Assembly (NCBI GenBank): GCA_963931925.1
Contig: OZ007579.1
Location: 29,816,477 to 29,880,476 of the forward strand
DNA length: 64,000 bases
Direction: 5' to 3'
Source of the DNA: Onchidella celtica
Lineage: Eukaryota; Mollusca; Gastropoda; Systellommatophora; Onchidiidae
The position numbers and the translations under genes are program-made. Below the pieces are notes generated by a model. It made no database searches. It was not told the origin of the DNA and worked only from the letters and a program-made list of their open reading frames with translations. Below are positions 42,265 to 54,667 of the stretch, piece after piece (within the stretch, counting starts at the first letter, position 1; each line of letters opens with the position of its first letter).

Positions 42265-42640
42265 GATTATAGCGCGCTGACCTACAGGCACGGTGCTCGT
42301 CTCTCATGCCGAAGGTACCGGGTTCAAATCCCGGTCGGTGCAGGTATGTTGGAATTTTGGGATTTTTCTCACATTTTCCTGCCCCTGATCCTATGTTAGG
42401 TAGGATCGAGCACCTAGTCTTCTTGGATAAGGACGAAAAATTCCGAGGGCCCGTATGTACGTTGTACACGTTAAAGATGCCTTGGCAGTTGGAAATCGAG
42501 AAGAGCAGGCCGAACAGGCCGGTGCCCGGGCAAAATTCTAAAAAACGAATCCCCAGCACAACAAGGAAATAAAGACAAGAAAAGTGTGGTGTAAATTCCA
42601 TGGGCAGCGAAACCTCCTTAAGTAAAGACCTGAACACAAA
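42265..42640 (+). mobile_element. tRNA-derived SINE, near full length
   Basis: The tRNA-like head at about 42265-42345 has B-box GGTTCAAATCCC, followed by the conserved body (GATCCTATGTTAGGTAGGAT, GATAAGGACGAAAAATTCC, CACGTTAAAGATGCC, AGGCCGAACAGGCCG) and a 3' part ending GGGCAGCGAAACCTCC. RNA polymerase III would drive it through the tRNA-like boxes. Diverged heads rule out a functional tRNA. Confidence 0.88.
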
Positions 42641-42734
42641 TGCAGAATTATAAGAATGTCGCTTCCTCAGATTGTTTTTTAACTATTTCTCCAGTTCATT
42701 CTACCTTTCAAAAGGACCATCTAAAAGCCTAGTT

Positions 42735-42955
42735 GTGCTCTGAGTCAAGTCTGTTTTATTTCTGTTTTAGTGTGAGATGTGTCTTGTGAAGCATAATGAG
42801 ACTTTGCTCACTGGCGAGTCTGGCGACACAAGACTGTCTCACTGCTTCGGGCGCGTCAGAACGGTCCTAAATCAACGTGTGGAAAGAGAGACCTTGGGCA
42901 CTGGGTCGAAACAGACACGAAATAGACCTGACTCAATACGCCACCACCCTAACAG
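42735..42955 (+). repeat. Dispersed repeat family H, copy 4
   Basis: Runs from GAGTCAAGTCTGTTTTA through TGGCGAGTCTGGCGACACAA to GACCTGACTCAATACGCCAC. The closest reversed partner is 32365-32585. Ends with related but inverted GAGTCAAG/CTGACTC motifs hint at a MITE. Confidence 0.6.
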
Positions 42956-43225
42956 AATTATTTAGATATCTCATCGAGCAATATGAACATAGTATTGTGT
43001 GCTACTGCTAAAGACCCATAATGGCATAAAAAGGGGTGGTAACGCCAGGAGCAACTGAAATAAAAATGGCACCTCTTCAGAACTGTGCTCTTTAAAATTC
43101 TGTTTGAATCCTTATGCTTAATGGTACTCAGACTGGTAACTCTTAGCTTTAATGGAAATAAAATATGTTTTTATTGATTAAACAAAATAAACTTAGGCTG
43201 TTATCGCTGACATATTTCTATATGG

Positions 43226-43500
43226 GGACAAGGTGGTCTAGAGGCGAGGTGCTCGCCTCTTATGCCAAGGGTATTGGGTTCAAAACCCGGCCGGTGCAGG
43301 CATGTTGAAAGTTTGGGATATTTCTGATATTTTCGTGCCCCTGATCCTATTCGGGGGGGGGGGGTGTAGATCTAGTGCCTAGTCTTCTCGGATAAGGACG
43401 AAAAAATTCGGAGGGCCCGTGTGCACGTTGCGCAGATACCTTGGCAGGTGGAAATCGAAAAGAGCCGGCCGAACAGGCCGCTGCCCGGGCAAAAATCAAA
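43226..43500 (+). mobile_element. tRNA-derived SINE
   Basis: Head GGTCTAGAGGCGAGGTGCTC with B-box GGGTTCAAAACCC, then the family body with an expanded G run at 43352-43362, ending at the GGCCGAACAGGCCGCTGCCC block. Confidence 0.85.
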
Positions 43501-43524
43501 TAAAATATACCACTCCTCCCCCCC

Positions 43525-43675
43525 CCCCCCGCAAAAAACAGCAACGCCGACTGGCGCGCTGCAATTTGACGACGACGTGCCTGCTCCATTTGTAACTGGG
43601 TGCAATAACACAAAGGCAAATTTCCCAAATGGGATTGAAGTAGTATACAAATACAAATATAAGTATTACTGAAAT
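43525..43675 (+). mobile_element. Second SINE-like segment with LINE-type tail
   Basis: Matches 62140-62290: CGCCGACTGGCGCGCTGCA, then GTAACTGGGTGCAATA, then AAAGGCAAATTTCCCAAATG, GGATTGAAGTAG. The AAATTTCCCAAAYGGGATT block resembles L2/CR1-type tails. It directly follows the SINE at 43226-43500. Confidence 0.6.
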
Positions 43676-44771
43676 GGCGGCCCTCCTCTCCTAACTGTGA
43701 CCTGTGACACCTGCGACACGTTCCCCATCTGTCCCAAACTAAATTACGCCAGTGTGTGCGACAGTAATACTTAATTTGAAACTCGAGAGCCAAACAGGCC
43801 CATCGGAATGTGTAAACAGAGTGAGGCAACAGCCTTAACAACCGATACATTGGCCAGTTTATTGACGATATTAATGACAGTTGGAGAGTACGGCGAGGTT
43901 TATTGGCAACAGTGGACAGGTCAGTGCAAGGACGCATGAATTCATTTCAGACTGGTTACTGGACTCGGCAGACTTTCAATACAATGGTCACCGAAGCCAC
44001 GTGTGGTCATATTTTATGGTGTTAGTGGACAGTGTGAGAGGAGATAAGAACTGCAGTACCATGAACAAAAGGCCGAATATGCCAATCTAAGAACTTCGCT
44101 TTTAAATATCACACATTTTTATGATGAAATGTGTTCATTCTTTCCATCTGGGTAGTAAATTGTACGACAAATGGTGTCTCTTGGCCCCTATGCGATAAGG
44201 GTGTTAATTTAATATTTTAATGATTTACTTACTCGCAGAGTGGTGTCAGTATTGCAAACGTTTATTGAATTCGATTGGTGTATCTAAATTGATGTTTTTT
44301 CCTTTTTTCTCAAAAACAGTCAAATGACACTTAGGTCCCTTCTTATTCTTATCCCCTCAGATGGAAATTTAAACAAGAATAAGGAGGAGAGCAACGCTGA
44401 ATGTTTTGGTTGCTGTCGCTGTGTCTCTGCCAAACTCTAATTTTGGCGTTTCAGTCTTTTTCTCTAATGCCGCAGAGAAGTTTGAAAGTTGACAGAAAGT
44501 TCAGATAGAGATTGACCTCTTTGGACTGACCGCCTTATCTGCAGGCATAGGAAACGGCGCAAGTGGTTTTCACACTCATTTGAAATTACCCACCACTTTT
44601 CACACAATTTTGTTTTTCTCCGTCCTTTGTCATGTTTTCTTGTCTTGTTTATTGTTGTTATAAATTTTACCTTAAACATCATTATTGTTTTGCTAACCTT
44701 ATCATTTTCACTACAGTTTCAAGGCTACGGAGTTTTTTTGTTTTTTTGTTTTGGTCATGTTGTAAATTATG
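43676..44771. other. Intergenic stretch, no gene seen
   Basis: No conserved coding segment, RNA gene or transposon end was recognised. A TTTG-rich stretch near 44735-44755 precedes the piggyBac-type MITE. Confidence 0.5.
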
Positions 44772-44775
44772 TTAA

Positions 44776-45000
44776 CCCTCTAAGGCCCCATCCCATCTGC
44801 TAGTGGAAAAATTCTGATTTTGTAAGACTTTATTTTAATGGGGATAATTAAGGGATTTTCATGATTACTTGATTGATTTAGGCCTAGTGTATATTGTAGA
44901 AATTACTGAAAAAATAACTTTTCTCGCCTTGAATTCTTGGGAACTGCAGCCGAGTGATAAATTTCTGTGTATCACTGGTGATACATGGGGGCCAGGAGGG
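44776..45000. mobile_element. piggyBac-type MITE with TTAA flanks
   Basis: A 225-bp non-coding element flanked by TTAA (44772-44775 and 45001-45004). The left end CCCTCTAAGGCCCCAT and the right end (complement CCCTCCTGGCCCCCAT) pair at 13 of 16 positions. TTAA targets and CCY-starting termini are the piggyBac signature. Confidence 0.82.
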
Positions 45001-45029
45001 TTAAGAGAGGGGATCGGAGCTTGTGGACG

Positions 45030-45395
45030 GGAAAAGGGGGACACGTGTCTGAGTAGGAATATATTGACATGAATATCGCACTGACAGATAAAGTGGACGT
45101 GTTTGAAAGGACCTCGTAAAGGGTCTAGGGTCGGCACTCAAACGTGATGAATTACCAATAAATGAAGCATAAATCTTGCTTTGTGACCTGCACGGTCTGC
45201 ATGCATTCCTGTCTCTGTCCTCTCCCATTTGTTTTGTTTTATAATATTTCCTACCCAAACTTCGAGATTTTAATATCCTATTGTATAGAAAATAAAGGAA
45301 AAACCTTCTTGTTGGAAATAGACTCGAACACTACAGAATAGATCTTTCTGAAATTTGGAATGATGAAGTGATAGGTGATAAGCTGTATATGAGCA
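45030..45395. repeat. Dispersed repeat family F, copy 1 (empty site of the Gypsy element)
   Basis: Aligns with the sequence on both sides of the Gypsy element: 53915-54034 (GGAATATATTGACATGAATA, GACCTCGTAAAG, GTCGGCACTCAAACGTGA) and 60656-60900 (GACCTGCACGGTCTGCATGC, ATTCCTGTCTCTGTCCTCTC). It is continuous across GATGAATTACCAATAAATGA, the place where the other copy holds the 6.6 kb insertion. Confidence 0.88.
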
Positions 45396-45399
45396 TACA

Positions 45400-45775
45400 G
45401 TTTGGTCTACAGGCAAGCTGCTCGCCTCTCACGCCGAGGGTACCGGGTTCAAATCCCAGTCGGTACAGGCTTGTTGGAATTTGGGATTATTCTCATATTT
45501 TCCTGTCCCTGGTCCTATGGTAGGTAGGATTGAGCACCTAGTCTTCTCAGATAAGGACGAACAATTCGGAGGGCCCGTGTGTACGTTGCGCACGTTAAAG
45601 ATACCTTTGCAGTTGGAAATCGAAAAGGGCAGGCCGAACAGGCCGCTGTCCGGCCAAAATAATTTTTAAAAAACTAATCCCTACCACAACAAGAAAAATA
45701 TAAACCAGAAAAGTGGGGTGTAAATACCAGGGGCAGCGAAACCTCCTAAAATAAAGAGCTAAACACACTGTGAAC
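45400..45775 (+). mobile_element. tRNA-derived SINE, near full length
   Basis: Head TGGTCTACAGGCAAGCTGC with B-box GGGTTCAAATCCC, body blocks GATCCTATGG-like TCCTATGGTAGGTAGGAT, GATAAGGACGAACAATTCGG, GCGCACGTTAAAGATACC, GGCCGAACAGGCCGCTG, and 3' end GGGCAGCGAAACCTCCT then AAAATAAAGAGC. It starts at the edge of family F copy 1. Confidence 0.88.
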
Positions 45776-45803
45776 GTCAAAACTGTTGATCTTTGCTGTA
45801 GCT

Positions 45804-46625
45804 CAGACATATTTCTGTGTCAGTATACTGTTCTTATAGAGGGCACTTTAAACGTCAGAGAGATACATTCTTGGGTTTCTTACTTCTTAATCATAATATC
45901 ATCATAAAGTGACTTGTTAAAGGTCGGACATATTTCTGCGCCAATATACTGTTCTTATAGATTGCATATTATTAAACTTCAATTCAGCGAGTTAAATTCT
46001 TGAGTTTCTTACTCCTTAATCATAATATTATCTCTGAGAGACTTTTTAAAGTTCGGGCATAGTTCTGTGTCAGAATACTGTTCTTGTAGATGACCCTTTA
46101 AACTTCAGAGAGATAAATCCTTTAGTTTCTTACTCCTTAGTCATAATATTATCATTAGATTAACTGTTAAATTTCAGACAAATTTCTCTGTCAGTGAAAC
46201 TGTTCGTATGATTATATGACAAACTTCAGAGATTTAAATTGTTGAGTTTCCTAATATTGTTGACTTTTAGACATATTTCTGTGTCAGAATACCGTTTATA
46301 TAATGGCTGATTAAGCTTCATAAGTATAAAGTCTAGAGTTTCTTACTCCTTACACATACTATTATTACGAATTTCTTGTTAAAGTTCAGACATAATTTCC
46401 GTGGACATATACTGCCCTTCTAGATAGCACTTTAAACCTCAGACAGTGATATTCTTGAGTTTATTACTCCTTCATCATAACAGTATCATAAAGTGACTTG
46501 TTAAAGTACAGACATATTTCTGTGTCAGTATACTATTCTTGTGGCACGTTAAAGTTCAGAGGGTTCAAGTCTGCAGTTACTAGGTTCTTAATCACAATAT
46601 TACCATTAATGGACTTGTTCCCTTC
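45804..46625. repeat. Tandem repeat, about 122-bp unit, seven copies
   Basis: Unit starts marked by CAGACATATTTCTGTGTCAG lie at 45804, 45925, 46054, 46175, 46268, 46387 and 46509. Each unit continues with a TACTGTTCTTATAG block, an ACTTTAAACTTCAGAGAG block and GTTTCTTACTCCTTAATCAT. Spacings are 121, 129, 121, 93, 119 and 122 bp. Units are diverged, so it is an old satellite-like array. Confidence 0.9.
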
Positions 46626-47360
46626 CTTCTTCTCATTTTTTTTTTACGCCCTATCTATTGTGTTTCCGAAACAATTATTTAAGTCCGTGTGAAATCTCAC
46701 GTAGACCTTACAAAATACATTTTTTTGTTGTCCTCATTCATTCAATAACCTGCCACCCCATAATTATTGCGACCTACAGCTTGTCTGCTCTGTGATTAAT
46801 TTATTCGTACCCACGTATCACCAATATTGTTGGTAAGTTAGAGCAGTAGGGCATGCGTTCAGTGGTCTGCAGAGTACGTCACGGAAATCGATGGTCAAAT
46901 CCTGACCTAGAAAACACGGTAATCAATATTACTCATCGATATCGGCCTCGTTACCCAGGGTCTCTGCCCTATACCATTACCAGCTCGCTTTTCTTTCGCC
47001 CCCACCATTCTGCCCCCTCCCCACCCTAAAAAAATCAACTTCCATTCTCCCCCACCCCGTTCCTGACCGACATATTTCCATAGCACTCATTACACTTCTC
47101 TCGCCTTGGTGTTGGTCCTCCAGCTTCTGGGGTTCATATCTAGGTCAGCCTGGCCTAAATTCCCAGCGACCGTGAAATATAAATACATATGTATGTGGGT
47201 CATTTTCCTCGCTTGGACTGAGGGGAGGAAACCGGGTGGTGTGGTCTGTTTGGCCTAGCAAAACGAAGGTTAGAGGACATCGGGGTAAACGTTTCCAGAT
47301 AGAAGTTTTATGCAAAGGGCATGTTGCTTGGGGTTATGGTGTAAACAGTTAAAATGGAAA
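46626..47360. other. Intergenic stretch with a weak tRNA-like segment
   Basis: No gene seen. 46844-46910 has a degenerate tRNA-like look (GTTAGAGCAGTAGGGC, then GGTCAAATCCTGACC as a B-box-like part), possibly an old SINE head. Confidence 0.4.
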
Positions 47361-47545
47361 GAGAGAGTGGGAGAAAGAGAGACAGAGAGAGAACGAGATA
47401 GACACACAGAGAGAGACAGAGACAGACAGACAGATACACAAAGAGGGAAACAGAGACACAAGTTGAGCGACAGACTGGCAGACAGACAAGAGACAGATAA
47501 ACTGATTGAGAGACAGACCGACAGACAGAAAAAGAAAGAGCGCTG
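47361..47545. repeat. Degenerate (GA)n/(GACA)n tract
   Basis: Imperfect GAGA and GACA units over about 185 bp. The Arg/Asp-rich ORF here is an artefact. Confidence 0.9.
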
Positions 47546-47789
47546 TATTTCTCAAGGCCCTACAAATAACATTAAAATATCTTTTAAACAAAACGTTTCT
47601 ATAAATGACAATTAAGACGACTAAGTAAACTTGCTGTCAGTTATTAAGCGATGAAATCTGGACGAGAATTCCAAATATCTTCTGAAAATATGAATAAATA
47701 TAACTATGCGACTTTGTTTCCCTTGGAAGGATTCTTTTACACAAGATGACACATTATTATACATAGTCCTACCACAAGTTTAATGACCG

Positions 47790-48626
<837 letters not shown>

Positions 48627-49707
48627 CTCTCTTCTCCCCCCCCCCCTCCTCTCAATCTATCTATATATCCCTCTTGCTAGTCAAAGAAATCCGTAAATTC
48701 TGTCAGAGAAAGAGAAACCTCTATAAGATCAATATCCTATCGATCACTGACTATCCTGTCCCCCATCGCTTTTCTGAGCGACAGGTCACGGAATTATGCA
48801 TCGATTAGTACTCATTCCTACAGTACAAAATGAGTTTCCCGTCGATAGATGAAAAAAGAGGTGGGTTGGTGTGTGTGTGTGGGGGGGGGGGGGGGGGCTA
48901 CAGAAAGGAGGGTAGATGGGGCGGAGCATGGGGAGAAGAAGATTACCGAGATAGATTTGGAGGTTCTTCTGTAGCACGGGAGGGTCGAACAGGGAAAATG
49001 TAGCTGAAGAGCAAAAAGATTACAGAGACACTAGATACTAGAACTAGAAGTGCTTCAGCAGTGAAATGAAGCCAAATGGAGTAAATATAGCTGAACAGCG
49101 AGCTCAACACAGTATTTTCTCCATTGAGCTTCATTTGGAAACTGTCCAGTCGGACACATTTCCTACAGAATCTGTGCAGTATAGGCAATATAGTTTTGTT
49201 ACACTGCAGTAAAAAAGCCCCCGCTCCTCAAAATAATAATAAAAAACTGTACTTAGGGTGTACATTTATCCCCCTCCCCCCACCCCCCATTTCAATTCAT
49301 TCTATCCTGGCCCCCGGGTCAGGGTTATTGTCCATTGATCCTTTAGTTTCCTGGACCCTGTTCATGGAGTCACAGAACGGTCCTGAAAGATCTTCAAAGC
49401 TTAAAAAAATAAGGTCATTCTTTTGTTATATTTGTAGGTAAATATAATGTCTTTGTAAATCTTCCCAAGTCGGGGTCCCAGGACTGAGAGGAACGATATG
49501 AAATGGGATATTTGAAAGGCCTTTATGACTCGTGAATGTATAGTAGGTTGGAGAATGGTAAACATTTAATGTCTCGAATTAGTGTTTTGGACGGTGAGGT
49601 ACTCGTGTGTACGATTTTTAATTTCAGTTTATTTCTTTTTAAGCCCCTTGCGACCCCGAGGAATTGCTGTGCACCGCTGAAGATTTTAAACTGCAAGTGA
49701 TAATCTA
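48627..49707. other. Intergenic stretch with G/C runs and a family D copy
   Basis: No gene seen. C run at about 48638-48646, G run at 48881-48897. 49075-49145 carries family D blocks (AGCTGAACAGCGAGCTCAAC, AGTATTTTCTCCATTGAGC) and their mirror GAAGCCAAATGGAGT upstream. Confidence 0.5.
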
Positions 49708-49955
49708 GTAAGCGCCCGTCCAAACAGCCCTCTGAGGGGTTAACAAGCAGAAGAAAAAAAAAGAAAGAAAAAGAATAACAATACTGAAGCAGAGGAAGAA
49801 AAAGACGCAGGAAAAGAAGATGAAGAGGTTAAAGACTTGGTAGAAGAAAAGCAAGAAACAAGCAAAGATAGAAGGAACAACAGAAAAGACAAATACAAAC
49901 AAGAAAAGCGAGGTGTACATGCTGACAACAGTGATCCTCCTACAGCATAGACCTC
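49708..49955 (+). mobile_element. SINE 3'-type fragment with expanded purine tract
   Basis: Starts near AGCCCTCTGAGGGGTTAAC, as at 4622. It is followed by an AAG/AGA-rich stretch (49745-49910), then GAAAAGCGAGGTGTACATGC corresponding to the SINE 3' block in 45400-45775. Confidence 0.5.
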
Positions 49956-50064
49956 GGACCTTATAGATTAAATAGTTTTTTGGAGTTTGCTTTTGTCCAG
50001 GAAGCCATTCTATTTTGACCAATACTGTATTTATTTCTGGCAAAAACGATTTCATTTCACGACG

Positions 50065-50280
50065 TTAGTTCTTCTTTGTTCTATCTCTATTTTCTGATAA
50101 AGTGAAGAAGTATAATGTACACTTTGACACTTCTTTATAATGCGTTGTGGCACTTATCAAGCTGTTTCACAATTCCAATTTATTCAAAGTCCTTTTCATA
50201 CTGCTAAAGCCGCAAACGTTTAATGTCGAATTTCTCAGTTGTGTAAAAAGTGGAGTTGGAACAAACATGAACTAAGAACC
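50065..50280. repeat. Dispersed repeat family C, copy 3
   Basis: TGTACACTTTGACACTTCT, GTGGCACTTATCAAGCTG, GCAAACGTTTAATGTCGAA and GTGGAGTTGGAACAAAC in the same order as at 2515 and 19140. Confidence 0.65.
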
Positions 50281-50464
50281 CGATTCGCTCTGCTAGTACA
50301 GAGTTTAAGAATTAGCCGATTTCATCGGCTCTTGGAAATAATAGACTTTAAAAAGTATTTGCATTTTAGTGTTAACACTATTGCTGCCGGCAGACAATTC
50401 TTATGTTGTCCCAGGACTTGAGCTGTAATTTTATCTCTTTTGAATTTGGAATTGAGTGTTGTTC

Positions 50465-50580
50465 GGGGAGCGTAGCCTAATTACAAAGCCAAACAGAGAA
50501 ATTACTGAGCTGCGTTCACTGGTCAGCAATGACTTATGAAGTAGAATGCTACACGCTCCCCTAACAATAGTCTTTGGAAT
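50465..50580. repeat. Dispersed repeat family D, copy
   Basis: GTAGCCTAATTACAAAGCC, AAACAGAGAAATTACTGAG, CTGGTCAGCAATGACTTATG, matching 28605-28725 and 31760-31860. Confidence 0.6.
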
Positions 50581-50684
50581 TCTGAACTTGCAGTTTCGTA
50601 GTAACTGCTACAAATTATATATTGGTGATATCTAACTGGCCTTCGCCATAGCACAATCAAAATTTCCATATCGTTGCACTGAGT

Positions 50685-50800
50685 CAAGCATGCTTTTGTT
50701 GCTTTTTTTTTTTTTTCTGGGTTTTACTGTGAGATGTGAACTGTGGAATTAAACGGCACATCATGCACAGACCAGATCTAAACAAGACTGTCCTACTAGT
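50685..50800 (+). repeat. Dispersed repeat family H, copy 5 (partial)
   Basis: Starts GAGTCAAGCATGCTTTTG, continues with GGGTTTTACTGTGAGATG and the CACATCATGCACAGACCAG equivalent of the family CTCGCACACTGGCGAG block. Confidence 0.45.
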
Positions 50801-50820
50801 CTGATAGACAGATGGGCCGA

Positions 50821-51190
<370 letters not shown>

Positions 51191-51495
51191 TCTCTTCTAT
51201 CTATCTATCAATCCACCCACTCAACAACAGCCACTTGAAGAGTGCCCAAGGCGAGGGCAAATCAACAGACGAAGAGCGAGATCAGATTAGTAAATATGAG
51301 AAACAGATACAAACAACTCTGACGTATGAAGGACAGCCTCTAGTATACCTAGTCATAATTATTATTATGTCACAGGTACAAGTTAGTAACTTTATAATAT
51401 CTAATTATTGTAGCCTGCCTGTACTGAAAACACAGAATTCATCGCGGGTAAAATAAAACTAATCAGATACCCCAGAGGTTTGCCTTTCATTTTAG

Positions 51496-52290
<795 letters not shown>

Positions 52291-52366
52291 TGATCTCCCG
52301 GGATTGATACCGCTGTAAACTGACATTTAATCGCTACGTGATCTTTCTCAAGGTGGAACAAACATG

Positions 52367-52700
52367 TCTAATTGTTCAGAGACTGACTTATTCACACTTA
52401 ACTGCGACGTCCAAAACAACATGGTTCGACCTTACAGTGCGTCATCAGTGTGGGAGAAAGATCTCCAATATAGAAGTTGGTTGTTTTTCAAAAACGTAAC
52501 TGGCCTTCGTCACAAAACAATCTGAAATTTGCTTATGGCACGAAAACTTCTAATTATTATGAGTCTGACCTATTACTCACAGTTAACTGCGAAATTCAAA
52601 ACAACATGTTTCGACTTTACAGTGCTTCATCAATGCGGAAGACAGTTTTCCAATATCGAAGTTGATTGTTTTTCAAAACAATCTGAAATTTATTTATTTC
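52367..52700. repeat. Imperfect tandem duplication, about 181-bp period
   Basis: 52367-52495 and 52548-52676 share TCTAATT, AACTGCGA, CAAAACAACATG, TTACAGTGC, TCCAATAT and GATTGTTTTTCAAAA-type blocks in order. Confidence 0.8.
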
Positions 52701-52789
52701 ACAAAGGCGTCTAAATTTCTGCAAAATAAGAAAATAAATCAATCCTTACCATGATGTTAACGTTGCAAAGTATTAATCCAAACTAACTA

Positions 52790-53037
52790 CAGGGCGTCCC
52801 TAAAGTCTGGACACATAGGAAATCTCGTTAACTATATTGACGGTAGTGTTTAGCTATTACATCGAGTTCACGTGAATCTTTGCGAAGTGCATCGATGTTT
52901 GCATCACAAATGGTGGAAATTATGTTGAAGATGTTGTTTGTTAATATTTCAATTGAATAAAATATTGTTGAAAATTGTACGGCTATTTCTTGAAAATATA
53001 CATTTTGCCTTTGTGTCCAGACTTATGGGACACCCAC
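52790..53037 (+). mobile_element. Decayed Tc1/mariner-like transposon
   Basis: The left end CAGGGCGTCCCTAAAGTC follows TA. The right end (complement GGGTGTCCCATAAGTC then TGGACACAAAGG) pairs with the left over about 25 bp with few mismatches. These ends are typical of a mariner-like group. Only about 250 bp remain, including the last codons of a transposase. The exact right edge is blurred. Confidence 0.75.
52876..52944 (+). pseudogene. Transposase C-terminal remnant (mariner-like)
   Basis: The frame IFAKCIDVCITNGGNYVEDV ends at TAA (52942-52944). The KCIDVCITNGGNYVE pattern is like the end of mariner-type transposases (K-C-I-x-x-x-G-G-x-x-V-E). Everything upstream, including the DDE/D core, is missing. 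Confidence 0.6.
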
Positions 53038-53114
53038 AACATTAAACATTGCAGATAAGATTATTGTACGTTCATACTACTTTTATTCCAAAACAACTGG
53101 TTCAAGAAATTCTC

Positions 53115-53640
53115 TATAGGCCCCGTGCATTACTAGCAGATTTTGATCCGCCGATTAGTTAGATAGTGACGTGATAACATTTGAGTTTCAATGAGATCCA
53201 TTAGTTGACTGATGCACGAAGTCTCATGGAAACCAGAGAGTATGAATAGAGAGGTTTCACTATTGGTCGACTTTCACTGCAAGACACGGGAGGCGCCGCG
53301 AAACCACTGTTAGCATGGAGAGGAAAGTAGGTCGCTGCGGTAAACAATACCCGTTTGTGCATTTCCACGGAGCCTTAGAGCTTACAGACGGTTGTAAATA
53401 GTTTCAATCAGTCCACAAAATATGAACAAACCACAGTAAACAGCTATGCACATTATCTTTGGTGAAGGCGGTCTCTTTCAATTCTTGTTGGCCGCAGCGA
53501 TCTAGTTTCGCGATTTGGCAGAAGTGAGATTTCTCTATAAATACATACTCTCTGTTGAAACTCAATGCTGTGACGTCACCACCCAATTTGTCGGCGGATC
53601 AAAGTCGGCTAGTGCACGCCTGGCCTTATGGGCTTCTTGA
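53115..53640. mobile_element. Palindromic MITE family A, copy 8, with a nested TIR element
   Basis: The left half (CTAGCAGATTTTGATCCGCC, TTTGAGTTTCAATGAG) is at 53115-53233. The right half (AACTCAATGCTGTGACGTCA, CACCCAATTTGTCGGCGG, ATCAAAGTCGGCTAGTGCAC) is at 53555-53640. A 321-bp element separates them. Confidence 0.82.
53234..53554. mobile_element. hAT-like non-autonomous element nested in MITE copy 8
   Basis: Ends CAGAGAGTATG...CATACTCTCTG form an 11-bp perfect inverted repeat, extended imperfectly. Flanks TGGAAAC (53227-53233) and TTGAAAC (53555-53561) form a 7-bp duplication with one mismatch. It lacks coding capacity. Confidence 0.78.
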
Positions 53641-53914
53641 AAATGTCGATTAAAAGAAACAAAAAAATCGCATTAAAAAAATCGATGAAAGGCCCAAGGC
53701 ATTTCACTTTTAATGGGACAGCAACTTCTCCGCAGGTTAAGAGGTCGGGAGAAGGGGCAGAAGGTCACGGTTAGATGAAAAAATCATAATATCTGAAAAC
53801 ACAAGAAAAAAAAAAAAAAAGAAACATTCAGGCTATAAAATGGCAAAGTTCAAATGGTGATCTCATGCCTTCACAACCGTTCACCATAAACGGCCAAAGG
53901 TATGACCTGGGTGA

Positions 53915-54034
53915 ACTGTGACAGAATAGGAATATATTGACATGAATATCGCACTGACAAAATAATAAAGTGGACGTGTTTGAAATGACCTCGTAAGGGG
54001 TCAAGGGTCGGCACTCAAACATGACGAATTACTC
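53915..54034. repeat. Dispersed repeat family F, copy 2, left part
   Basis: GAATATATTGACATGAATAT to the TACTC target duplication, matching 45045-45150. It continues on the far side of the Gypsy element at 60656. Confidence 0.85.
54030..54034. repeat. Target-site duplication of the Gypsy element, left copy
   Basis: TACTC, identical to 60656-60660. The empty-site copy at 45030-45395 has a single equivalent of this position. Confidence 0.93.
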
Positions 54035-54654
54035 TGTAACAGCTGAGGTTGTTCTAGCACGTTATAGTAGGGGGGAGTTAGTTGATCTAACTACAACCCT
54101 TTAGAAAACGAAACTATTACAGCTGTAAAATAAATAAACACGAGATCCGACGATAGATTAAATAATACTAAAGTTTAATAACTGTATAGTGAACAATAAA
54201 TTACTAGGAAGACACCAGCGAAACTAAATATCTACGCCACACAAAAGGAAACTCACTTACTCACCGACCAACCACTCACACAGGTCTATATATATAAACA
54301 TTCCTACAGAAAGTTCCCGAAATAAACGTTACCTTTGCCCTCGCACAAACTAACCAATCACGCATCAATACGTCATCAGGTTACATCACTCAAGGCCAAA
54401 TCCGGCGTAAACATTCGTATCCACAACGTTATCGAATATTCGGGAACATACTAATATTTACTGAACGAGTCAAAACACCTGACAACAAGCCAGCGAGGAA
54501 AAAAACTACTCACTAGAAAAGAAGGTCAGGTCACGGAGTACAGTACACTCTGGCGGTTGTCAACAATAAAATGGAAAAAGCAGTGGACACATGCTCAGCC
54601 ACCAGCACAACAACAAAACCGGGGGAGGGCAAGGGGTAGCCCGCAGATGCTACA
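54035..54654 (-). repeat. 3' LTR of the Gypsy element
   Basis: 620 bp, TGT...ACA ends. It differs from 60036-60655 at four positions and has no indels. An ATTAAA-type polyadenylation signal on the minus strand (54174-54179) could end the transcript. Confidence 0.95.
54174..54179 (-). terminator. Candidate polyadenylation signal ATTAAA
   Basis: ATTAAA on the minus strand in the 3' LTR, about 140 bp before the LTR end. No AATAAA occurs on this strand of the LTR. Confidence 0.4.
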
Positions 54655-54667
54655 CAACTCCCCAATT
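54655..54667 (-). promoter_or_regulatory. Candidate polypurine tract
   Basis: The minus strand reads AATTGGGGAGTTG directly before the 3' LTR. It is a short purine-rich stretch in the place where plus-strand priming occurs, but shorter than usual. Confidence 0.5.

Noticed and set aside
42265-42345. Functional tRNA gene
   Set aside because: A/B-box-like heads occur in five or more diverged copies joined to a common SINE body, and cloverleaf pairing is disrupted.
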